A stretch of DNA of 5,172 bases from an uncultured Clostridia bacterium. Lineage in GTDB: Bacteria; Bacillota; Clostridia; Oscillospirales; Acutalibacteraceae. The stretch lies in NCBI GenBank assembly GCA_946187095.1, contig CAMHPW010000104.1:1-5172 (forward strand), read 5' to 3'. Position 1 is the first letter of the stretch. Each line of letters begins with the position of its first letter. The notes below the pieces were generated by a model. The model was not told where the DNA came from and did not search any database. It saw only the letters and a program-made list of their open reading frames with translations. Both the position numbers and the translations under genes were made by a program. Below are positions 1 to 5,172 of this stretch, piece after piece.

Positions 1-1
1 T

Positions 2-658
2 TTAAGAGCTCATCATTATCAATTTGGAAAAAGTGATTTACCAAGTCAACTTATTACTCAAAATCAAGTAGATTATAAAGATCCAGGATTATTGGGAAAA
101 ACCCCAATAACTCCTTTGGACAATCACTTATTAAGACAAACTCATTGGACCATGGGAGATGGTGAACCAAATATGTATAATACTACTTATAATATTGTTC
201 ATACCCCAAAAAAAGCTGAACATGAAAAGTCTCAGTATAAACGTGGATCTCTAGATCTTAAAGGTAATAATCCAATGACATATTTAACTGATTATAGAGA
301 AAATTATATAAAAAAAAGAGCTGATACTGTTGATAAACAACCCAATTTAAATAAAGAAACTCATTTCAATTTTGGTGATATGAAAAATGATTTCAGTACT
401 ACATCAAGAAATGCTTTTAAATTTGACCCAAATGCAGCTAAGGGTGTAAATGCTGGACTAAATCCAGATTTAATGAAAGAATTAAAGTCTACACATTATA
501 AATTAGGGTATGATGATGATATAGGAACAACAACACAAAAAGCTGATTATATACCTTTTGGACTTTATGATAATCTAAAAGAAAGAAAATTACCAAATGA
601 TAACTTTAATTTAGGTGATAAATATAATAATAAATTTGAAGGAGAAACTATATATCAA
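2..658 (+). CDS. Protist repeat protein, axonemal microtubule-associated-like (partial at both ends)
   Basis: An open frame enters at base 2 and runs without a stop into bacterial gltX sequence near 659, so both true ends are missing; the TTG at 92 is not a real start. The roughly 219 residues are hydrophilic, rich in Asn, Lys, Asp, Thr and Tyr, with no signal peptide or membrane segment. Six degenerate repeats begin with cores such as HHYQFG, THWTMG, SQYKRG, THFNFG, THYKLG and DNFNLG, each followed after about 9-14 residues by a Thr-rich stretch and usually a Tyr or Phe. Such short aromatic-Gly repeats recall axonemal microtubule-binding proteins of the SAXO5/TEX45 and PPP1R32 type, which sit on ciliary microtubules; this family assignment is from memory of the pattern and is tentative. 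Codons favour A/T at the third position (AAT, CCA, ACA, AGA, TTA), unlike the gltX codons that follow. Protist origin is well supported; the exact function is not. Confidence 0.7.
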
Positions 659-661
659 ACA
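2..661 (+). repeat. Six degenerate protein-level repeats, [S/T][H/Q][F/Y/W]xxG type
   Basis: In the frame beginning at base 2, repeat units lie at about 2-76 (HHYQFG core), 140-205 (THWTMG), 230-295 (SQYKRG), 359-418 (THFNFG), 491-550 (THYKLG) and 599-661 (DNFNLG). The core glycines fall at residues 9, 52, 82, 125, 169 and 205, giving spacings of 43, 30, 43, 44 and 36. Each unit has an aromatic two or three residues before Gly, then acidic or polar residues, then a Thr-containing segment, commonly ending in DY, DF or a similar pair. The repeat is visible in the protein, not as DNA identity, which fits an old, diverged array. The sixth unit is cut by the junction with bacterial DNA. Confidence 0.65.
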
Positions 662-1990
662 GACCAGGAACGCAAAGTTGAGGGTGCGGTTGATATTATT
701 TATAATACTCTCAAGCAGGCGAAACTCATTCATGATGAAGGTCCCGACATTGGCGGTGAATACGGTCCTTATGTTCAGAGTGAAAGAAAAGATATGTATC
801 TGCCCTATGCAAAGCAGTTGATCGACATGGACAAAGCCTATTACTGTTTCTGTACGAAAGAAAGGCTTGACGCTCTTCACAATGATTCAGATGATATCGG
901 CGGCGGTTATGACCGTCACTGCCGTAACCTGCCGAAAGAAGTCGTTGAAAAGAATTTAGCGGACGGTATGCCTTATGTAATAAGACAGAAAATGCCTTTG
1001 GAGGGTTCAACGACTTTTGAAGATGCCGTATTCGGCTCTATCACCGTTGAAAACAGTGAACTGCAGGATCAGATTTTAATTAAAACAGACGGCTATCCGA
1101 CATATAACTTTGCCAACGTCATTGATGACCATACTATGAATATCACCCACGTTGTCAGGGGAAGTGAATATCTTTCTTCAACGCCTAAATATAATCTGCT
1201 TTATGAGGCATTCGGCTGGGAGATTCCCACATATATCCATCTGCCCTTGATAATGGGAAAAAATGATGACGGCTCTGTATCGAAACTTTCCAAAAGACAC
1301 GGTGCAACAAGCTTTGAAGATTTGGTAAAACAGGGATTTCTGCCTGAAGCAATCATCAACTATATAGCCCTTTTGGGCTGGTGCCCGAAAGACAACAGGG
1401 AAATGTTCACGATAGAGGAACTTGCCGAAAACTTCTCTATTGACGGTATCAGCAAATCGCCGTCGATATTTGACTATGACAAATTGGAATGGTTCAACGG
1501 TGAGTATATCAAAGCTATGCCTGTTGAAAAATTCGCTGAAATTTCAATGCCGTATTTTAAGCAAGCGATTAAAACAAAAGAATTGGACTGGATAAAAGTA
1601 GCGTCCATTCTCCAGCAGAGAACGACTAAATTGACACAGATTCCCGAAAAGATAGAATTCTTTGAAACACAGCCCGACTATGAAAAGGAACTTTTCATCA
1701 ACAAGAAAAGCAAGACCAATTTGGAGAATTCCGTGACAATGCTCAAAGAGGGCATTTCTGCACTCAATGCACTTACGGAATGGAACCATGATACAATACA
1801 TGATTGTCTTATTGAACTTGCACAGAAACTCGAAGTAAAGAACGGTACTTTAATGTGGCCTGTCAGAATTGCCGCTTCGGGCATGACGGTTACACCCGGC
1901 GGTGCGGTTGAAATACTCGATATTCTCGGCAAAGAGGAATCTATGGCAAGACTTGAAAAAGGTCTTGCGAAATTGAGTGTGGAGAGTTAA
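659..1990 (+). pseudogene. gltX: Glutamyl-tRNA synthetase, 5'-truncated (missing HIGH motif)
   Basis: GluRS attaches glutamate to tRNA-Glu in the cytoplasm. Recognisable sequence starts at TDQER (usually EDTDxER, near residue 43) and continues 443 residues to a TAA, against about 480-490 for the intact enzyme. The first roughly 42 residues, with the PSPTGxxHxG (HIGH) ATP-binding motif, are replaced in frame by the protist protein. Visible marks are GPYVQSER, the stretch YPTYNFANVIDDH followed by VVRGSEYLSSTPK, and the second class I signature KLSKR at fragment residues 209-213 (1283-1297). A C63-x-C65 pair with Y84xxxC88 resembles the zinc site of some GluRS and Glu-Q-RS enzymes. The C-terminal part is the helical anticodon-binding domain. 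The reading frame is otherwise undamaged, so in its source bacterium it is probably a normal gene, cut here by the junction; marked broken because this copy cannot be active. It heads the run of bacterial genes. Confidence 0.93.
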
Positions 1991-1999
1991 GAGTGGAGC
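1975..1999 (+). repeat. Short GAGTGTGGAGAGTTAAGAGTGGAG-like repeat at gltX end
   Basis: The last residues of gltX (SVES), its stop and the next bases consist of degenerate GAGT(G)GGA-type units arranged in tandem: GAGTGTGGA, then GAGTTAA, then GAGTGGAG. Purine-rich units like these recall small dispersed repeats that I remember in intergenic regions of Ruminococcaceae and other Clostridia; that link is inference. It may have been added to the 3' end of gltX, changing its last residues. Confidence 0.35.
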
Positions 2000-2009
2000 T
2001 GTTGACAAA

Positions 2010-2015
2010 AAGGAG
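2010..2015 (+). promoter_or_regulatory. Shine-Dalgarno AAGGAG for the NADAR gene
   Basis: AAGGAG lies nine bases before the ATG at 2025. It selects that start over in-frame upstream codons reaching back to 1977, which would overlap gltX. A site this strong confirms that the segment is bacterial. Confidence 0.85.
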
Positions 2016-2024
2016 ATTTTTACT

Positions 2025-2558
2025 ATGAATATAGAACAGCTCAGAAATGAATATGCCTGCGGAAAAAGATTTCAATATATATTTTTCTGGGGGCATAAGG
2101 AACATAATAAAATTACAAAAGCCTGTTTCAGTCAGTGGTATGAATGTAAATTCACGGCTGACGGCATAGAATACCATACAGCCGAACAGTATATGATGGC
2201 ACAAAAAGCGATTTTATTCGGTGATAAAGAGGTACTTCAAAAAATCATGTCAGCCGACAATCCTGCTGTTTATAAAAGTCTTGGCAGGCAGATAAGAAAC
2301 TTTGATGAAAAAATCTGGAATGGACATAAATTTCAGATAGTCGTCAAAGGAAACATGGCTAAATTTTCGCAAAATCCCGAACTGCTTGACTTTCTTCTGA
2401 AAACAGGCGATAAAATTCTTGTTGAGGCAAGCCCTTATGACAGAATATGGGGGATAGGTCTTGCAAAAGATACTCCCGAAATTGAAAATCCTTTCAAGTG
2501 GAAAGGCGAAAATTTATTGGGCTTTGCCTTGATGGAAACAAGAGAGAGGTTAAGATAA
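2025..2558 (+). CDS. NADAR/YbiA-family N-glycosidase (177 aa)
   Basis: This is a member of the NADAR (DUF1768, YbiA/RibX) family. Known members split N-glycosidic bonds, either of early riboflavin-pathway intermediates (a damage-control role) or of ADP-ribose on guanine laid down by DarT-type toxins; which substrate this one uses cannot be told from sequence. Visible marks in order are FFWG (20-23), FSQWY (35-39), the core helix AEQYMMAQKA (53-62), LGRQ (86-89), SPYDRIWGIGL (136-146) and the closing NLLGFALMETRERL (163-176). Glu54, Trp98 and Asp139 are plausible active-site residues by position. The length is normal for a single-domain member. No signal peptide or membrane segment is present, so it should be cytoplasmic. 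It starts 34 bases after the gltX stop and its stop directly abuts the next ATG. The ATG at 2025 is chosen for its AAGGAG site. Confidence 0.92.
   Translation: MNIEQLRNEYACGKRFQYIFFWGHKEHNKITKACFSQWYECKFTADGIEYHTAEQYMMAQKAILFGDKEVLQKIMSADNPAVYKSLGRQIRNFDEKIWNGHKFQIVVKGNMAKFSQNPELLDFLLKTGDKILVEASPYDRIWGIGLAKDTPEIENPFKWKGENLLGFALMETRERLR
2541..2549 (+). promoter_or_regulatory. Ribosome binding site inside the NADAR 3' end
   Basis: The purine run AGAGAGAGG, within the last NADAR codons, ends nine bases before the ATG at 2559. Because the next gene starts directly after the NADAR stop, this site and re-initiation by terminating ribosomes probably couple the two products. Confidence 0.55.
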
Positions 2559-3029
2559 ATGGATATATACACGACACTCACCGAAATCAAGGCTCATGAA
2601 TTGAAATACGGTGAATATCCCGAAAAGGATAAAAATGCACTTCTGGATAAAATGAATACGTTTTGCAGCGGATTCTTTCAGGCAGTGCCGAAAGAGTTCT
2701 TTCAGAGCGGAAATTACTTTTTTATCGACATACTCCCGACGAATGATGAAAATTTATCCGACATGATGAAAGACTATATCGGTTATGATTTCGCTGAAAA
2801 TGATTTTCACACGCTTGACAAAACGGAATTCTATGAAAGAATATCCGATAATGATGATATCAAGAATAGCTTTGAAAATCTCTTTGACAGTGAATATCTT
2901 GAAAGCTGTCATATCGGCAATAAATTTTACTGTATGCCGAATACCAATATATTTTATGTTTTGCTGGAAGTGTACTGTATCAGATATAAAAATTACACAT
3001 TAGTGATTTCTTACGGAAATGACGAATAA
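2559..3029 (+). CDS. Unrecognised acidic protein (156 aa)
   Basis: I do not recognise a family. The ATG follows the NADAR TAA with no gap, has a GAGAGG-type site upstream, and the frame ends one base before the glnS AAGGAG, so it is placed exactly like a real operon gene. The product is rich in Asp, Glu, Asn, Phe and Tyr and looks acidic and soluble, with no signal peptide or obvious membrane helix. An N-terminal helical part (about 1-45) is followed by a short hydrophobic strand (YFFIDILP, about 52-59), a very acidic middle (about 60-110) and a likely beta-strand-rich end with [12 protein letters not shown] and YTLVISYG. Three Cys residues occur (36, 117 and 124 or nearby, with another near 139) without a clear metal motif. 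The composition resembles small acidic partner or immunity-type proteins, but that is only an impression. Tight coupling to NADAR suggests they may work together. Confidence 0.8.
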   Translation: MDIYTTLTEIKAHELKYGEYPEKDKNALLDKMNTFCSGFFQAVPKEFFQSGNYFFIDILPTNDENLSDMMKDYIGYDFAENDFHTLDKTEFYERISDNDDIKNSFENLFDSEYLESCHIGNKFYCMPNTNIFYVLLEVYCIRYKNYTLVISYGNDE

Positions 3030-3030
3030 A

Positions 3031-3036
3031 AAGGAG
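3031..3036 (+). promoter_or_regulatory. Shine-Dalgarno AAGGAG for glnS
   Basis: AAGGAG begins two bases after the preceding stop. It is nine bases from the ATG at 3046 but only three from the in-frame ATG at 3040, so the start at 3046 is preferred. The spacing equals that of the NADAR gene. Confidence 0.85.
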
Positions 3037-3045
3037 AGAATGAAA

Positions 3046-4719
3046 ATGGCAGAAGAATTGGAACTTGCCGCAGGCAATTTCATCTATGATTTCATCACAG
3101 AGGATATTGCACAGGGCGGTAAATATGAGGGCAAGAAAGTGCATACACGTTTTCCGCCCGAACCTAACGGCTATCTGCATATCGGTCATGCAAAGGCGAT
3201 ATGCGTGGATTTCGGCATGGCAGAGCGTTTCAACGGCATTTGCAACCTGCGTATGGACGATACCAACCCCACCAAAGAAGATGTCGAATACGTTGACGCT
3301 ATCAAAGAGGATATCGCATGGCTGGGCTTTCACTGGGACGACAGATTTTATTTTGCATCGGAGTATTTTGAGCAGATGTATGAATACGCCGTTGAGCTTA
3401 TCAAAAAGGGCTTGGCTTATGTATGCGAACTCACTCCCGAAGAAATGAAAGCCAATCGTGGAGATTTAACACACCCTGCTGTCAGTCCGTACCGTGACAG
3501 ACCGATTGAGGAAAGTCTTGATTTATTCGAGAGAATGAAAAACGGTGAATTCGAGGACGGCAAAATGACACTTCGTGCAAAAATTGACCTCAACAGCGGC
3601 AATTTCAATATGCGTGATCCTGTTATTTACAGAATCAATCGTATCAGCCATCACAGAACAGGTGATACATGGTGTATTTATCCCATGTATGATTTTGCAC
3701 ATCCCCTTGAAGATGCCATTGAGGGAATCACACATTCGCTTTGTACGCTTGAATTTGAGGATCACAGACCGCTTTATGACTGGGTTATCAATAATACATC
3801 GGTGCCTGCTATTCCAAGACAGATAGAGTTTGCCCGTCTGGGAATCAATAATACGGTTATGAGTAAAAGAAAACTCCGTCAGCTTGTGGAAGATAAGTAT
3901 GTCAACGGCTGGGACGATCCGAGAATGCCGACACTCTGCGGATTAAGAAGGCGTGGCTATACACCCGAATCCATACGCAATTTCTGCGAAAGAATCGGCG
4001 TTTCCAAAGTCAACAGTGTAGTCGAATATTCATTCTTGGAACACTGTCTGAGAGATGACCTGAATGAAAAGGCACAGCGTGTCATGGTAGTGCTGAATCC
4101 TGTTAAGCTGATAATCACAAATTATCCCGAAGGCATGACAGAGGAATTTGACGTTGAGAACAATCCGAACCGTGAAGAAGACGGTCACAGGAAAATCACA
4201 TTCAGCCGTGAATGTTATATAGAAGCCGATGACTTTATCGAGGAGAAAGTAAAGGGATATAACAGGCTTTATCCGGGAAACGAAGTCAGATTGAAGTCAG
4301 CCTATATCGTGAAGTGCACAGGCTGTAAGAAAGACGAAAACGGCAAAGTCATTGAAGTCTATGCGGAATATGATCCCGAAACCCGTGGCGGAAACACTCC
4401 CGACGGCAGAAAAGTCAGGGGAACGATTCACTGGGTAGATGCCGAAAATTACGTCAATGCGGAAGTAAGACTGTATGACAACTTGTTCACCGATCCCGAA
4501 CCCGATACAGGCGATAAGAATTTCCTTGATTATATCAATCCGACAAGTCTTGTTATACTCAAAGACTGCAAAGCCGAAAAATTTGTTGAAAGTGCAAAAG
4601 TGCCGTCAAACTATCAGTTCATGAGATTGGGATATTTCTGTCTGGATAAGGACAGCACCCCCGAAAATCTCATTTTCAACAGAAGTGTATCACTCAAAGA
4701 CGGCTTTAAGAAAAAATAA
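3046..4719 (+). CDS. glnS: Glutaminyl-tRNA synthetase, complete
   Basis: GlnRS is a cytoplasmic class I enzyme that joins glutamine to tRNA-Gln using ATP. The 557-residue length matches the E. coli enzyme (about 554). The catalytic domain shows [12 protein letters not shown] with HIGH at 45-48, then [12 protein letters not shown], the GlnRS-typical [18 protein letters not shown] segment followed by [18 protein letters not shown], and the second signature VMSKRKL at 271-277. The part after about residue 340 is the two-barrel anticodon-binding region, including IHWVDAE, and it ends normally. These marks separate GlnRS from GluRS (KLSKR type). The ATG at 3046 is chosen because its AAGGAG spacing is best; 3040 would add two residues. 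It is the last gene of the plus-strand run and is followed by a hairpin terminator. Many Firmicutes lack glnS and make Gln-tRNA by the GatCAB amidotransferase route, so its presence suits the Clostridia subset that acquired glnS. No frameshift or missing catalytic residue is seen. Confidence 0.97.
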   Translation: MAEELELAAGNFIYDFITEDIAQGGKYEGKKVHTRFPPEPNGYLHIGHAKAICVDFGMAERFNGICNLRMDDTNPTKEDVEYVDAIKEDIAWLGFHWDDRFYFASEYFEQMYEYAVELIKKGLAYVCELTPEEMKANRGDLTHPAVSPYRDRPIEESLDLFERMKNGEFEDGKMTLRAKIDLNSGNFNMRDPVIYRINRISHHRTGDTWCIYPMYDFAHPLEDAIEGITHSLCTLEFEDHRPLYDWVINNTSVPAIPRQIEFARLGINNTVMSKRKLRQLVEDKYVNGWDDPRMPTLCGLRRRGYTPESIRNFCERIGVSKVNSVVEYSFLEHCLRDDLNEKAQRVMVVLNPVKLIITNYPEGMTEEFDVENNPNREEDGHRKITFSRECYIEADDFIEEKVKGYNRLYPGNEVRLKSAYIVKCTGCKKDENGKVIEVYAEYDPETRGGNTPDGRKVRGTIHWVDAENYVNAEVRLYDNLFTDPEPDTGDKNFLDYINPTSLVILKDCKAEKFVESAKVPSNYQFMRLGYFCLDKDSTPENLIFNRSVSLKDGFKKK

Positions 4720-4725
4720 TGCAAA

Positions 4726-4764
4726 AAAAACGGAAGTCCGATAAAAATTCGGATTTCCGTTTTT
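4726..4764. terminator. Bidirectional rho-independent terminator
   Basis: The left arm (4726-4741) and right arm (4749-4764) form a 16-pair stem, A-rich at its base and with a CGGAAGTCCGA core, broken only by one G.T wobble, around a seven-base loop. An A-run on the left and a T-run on the right give a U-tract for transcripts from either side. It sits between the glnS stop at 4719 and the stop of the minus-strand leucine-rich-repeat gene at 4766, so it can end both convergent transcripts. Confidence 0.92.
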
Positions 4765-4765
4765 G

Positions 4766-5002
4766 TTAAATGTAACAAAATTGAATACTGTATTTTTGTA
4801 CATAATTTTCGATATAATGTCCTTTTTTTCCATAGATAGTTAAATTTGGGCAGTTTGCGAAAGCGGTACCGTCTATTGATTGTATGTTCGGGGGAATGAT
4901 TGCCTTTTTTAAGTTTCGGCAACTATAAAATGCTAATGCCTTTATTGATATGACACTATCAGGGATGGTAATATATTCCAAATTTGAACAATTAAAAAAT
5001 GT
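4766..5002 (-). CDS. BspA-like leucine-rich-repeat protein, C-terminal end only
   Basis: Reading leftward from about 5002 to the TAA at 4766, the protein shows successive LRR_5 (BspA/TpLRR) repeats: TFFNCSNLEYITIPDSV, then an AFYSCRNLKKAIIPP unit, then AFANCPNLTIYGKKGHY and a short tail ending in IQFCYI. The C-x-N-L core with IxIPxxV and the closing TIYGKKG segment are hallmarks of the ends of these proteins, which are usually secreted or cell-surface and are common in gut Clostridia and in some protists such as Trichomonas. The TTG at 4981 is not a start, since recognisable repeat continues upstream of it. Beyond about 5002 the frame becomes unrelated AT-rich sequence and stops at 5033-5035, so the gene is cut by the right-hand junction. 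It converges on glnS across the shared terminator. Confidence 0.82.
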   Translation of the reverse strand, partial: TFFNCSNLEYITIPDSVISIKALAFYSCRNLKKAIIPPNIQSIDGTAFANCPNLTIYGKKGHYIENYVQKYSIQFCYI

Positions 5003-5038
5003 AAATTGATATATAATATTTAAAATAATAAATTATAG
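5003..5038 (+). other. Extremely AT-rich stretch, possible protist intron 3' end or spacer
   Basis: Only two of 36 bases are G or C. In the frame of the downstream FHA segment there are stops at 5021-5023 (TAA) and 5036-5038 (TAG), and coding resemblance begins immediately after TTATAG. This fits the 3' end of a short AT-rich intron with an AG acceptor at 5037-5038. It would also fit plain intergenic DNA, although no ATG opens the FHA frame here. Under a code where TAA and TAG mean Gln it could be coding, but the left flank argues against such a code. Confidence 0.45.
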
Positions 5039-5172
5039 CCTTCAATCGATTATTTATTGAGACCAAAAGAAGATAAAATAGATGATCGATTTATCGGACG
5101 TCATTTTCAAATAAAATTTAATCCTGACAATATGGAATATTACTTAAAAGATTTAGGTCACGGATTTGGTAC
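5039..5172 (+). CDS. Protist FHA-domain protein, internal fragment
   Basis: From base 5039 to the end there are 44 open codons. The segment FIGRHFQIKFNPDN followed by YYLKDLGHGFGT matches the central strands of a forkhead-associated domain, whose consensus is roughly SRxHxxI, a short loop, then yxLxDLgSxNGT. FHA domains bind phosphothreonine peptides and occur in signalling and cilia-associated proteins; ciliates have many. The Ser of SRxH and the Asn of NGT, which normally contact the phosphopeptide, appear as Ile (or Gly, depending on alignment) and Phe, so this copy may not bind phosphothreonine classically. The start is missing (probable upstream exon) and the end runs off the window. Base composition is AT-rich like the left flank and unlike the bacterial piece. 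The rest of the protein cannot be guessed. Confidence 0.65.

Noticed and set aside
1..658. Left flank as a bacterial low-GC or phage gene
   Set aside because: The aromatic-Gly repeat style and lack of any bacterial signals, together with the FHA-type protist segment at the other end in the same base composition, favour a eukaryotic source, though this rests on pattern recognition only.
92..1990. A single 632-residue fusion of a repeat protein with GluRS starting at TTG 92
   Set aside because: The frame is open from base 2, so TTG 92 is arbitrary. The gltX part lacks its N-terminal catalytic motif, and composition and protein type change abruptly near 659. It is a junction of two sources, not a designed fusion.
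2001..2030. TTGACA at 2002 region as a -35 box for a NADAR promoter
   Set aside because: The six bases fit, but no good TATAAT lies at proper spacing ahead of the ATG; the correctly spaced position would overlap the start codon. The gene sits 34 bases behind gltX in an apparent operon.
2785..3003. Second plus-strand frame inside the unknown acidic protein gene
   Set aside because: The 156-residue frame has a ribosome binding site and exact operon spacing; the inner frame has neither and is a shadow.
2980..3333. Minus-strand 117-residue frame opposite the glnS start, and similar frames opposite gltX and glnS
   Set aside because: They are antisense to strongly conserved synthetase coding sequence, have no ribosome binding sites, and contain Cys/His-rich random-looking translations.
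4614..4922. Minus-strand 102-residue open frame across the glnS end and terminator
   Set aside because: It overlaps the glnS coding end, the terminator and the real leucine-rich-repeat frame, and shows no recognisable protein features.
4766..4981. Complete 71-residue minus-strand protein starting at TTG 4981
   Set aside because: Leucine-rich-repeat sequence continues upstream of 4981 in the same frame (TFFNCSN), so this is the end of a larger, truncated gene.
1..5172. CRISPR array, tRNA or rRNA gene, transposase or attachment site
   Set aside because: I saw no regularly spaced DNA repeats, no cloverleaf-like segment, no rRNA-like stretch, no transposase motifs, and no inverted or direct repeats flanking the bacterial piece that would suggest a mobile element.

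Overview
The window is a mosaic of two unrelated kinds of DNA. About 659-5002 is bacterial: moderate GC, genes packed almost end to end, AAGGAG ribosome binding sites nine bases before the starts, and a hairpin terminator. The outer pieces (1 to about 658, and about 5003-5172) are AT-rich and look like the nucleus of a ciliated or flagellated protist. They hold a repeat protein resembling axonemal microtubule-associated proteins and the start of a forkhead-associated (FHA) domain that may follow an intron. The protist pieces use the standard genetic code as far as can be seen: all nine glutamines of the left piece are CAA or CAG and no TAA, TAG or TGA falls in frame over about 219 codons. That excludes a Tetrahymena/Paramecium-type code but allows litostome (rumen-type) ciliates or other anaerobic protists. 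The bacterial genes look like gut or rumen Clostridia (Ruminococcus-like); this assignment is inference from gene content and protein style.

Layout: (1) 2-658, 3'-truncated protist protein with six degenerate [S/T][H/Q][F/Y/W]xxG repeats. (2) 659-1990, glutamyl-tRNA synthetase (gltX) lacking its first roughly 42 residues, including the HIGH motif, and joined in frame to the protist protein. (3) 2025-2558, NADAR/YbiA-family N-glycosidase. (4) 2559-3029, unrecognised 156-residue acidic protein starting on the base after the NADAR stop. (5) 3046-4719, complete glutaminyl-tRNA synthetase (glnS). (6) 4726-4764, bidirectional hairpin terminator. (7) 4766 to about 5002, minus strand, C-terminal end of a BspA-like leucine-rich-repeat protein. 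(8) about 5003-5038, a 36-base stretch with only two G/C. (9) 5039-5172, protist FHA-domain coding fragment running off the end.

The four plus-strand bacterial genes form one probable operon that would charge tRNA with glutamate and glutamine, with a nucleotide-processing enzyme and an unknown protein between the two synthetases. Both ends of the bacterial piece cut through a gene, and the two protist flanks appear to belong to different genes. The simplest reading is a chimeric assembly or amplification product from a protist sample carrying gut bacteria. A very recent transfer of bacterial DNA into a protist genome is the alternative. No convincing new biological system is visible; the junctions, the repeat protein and the NADAR/unknown-protein pair are the points most worth checking.
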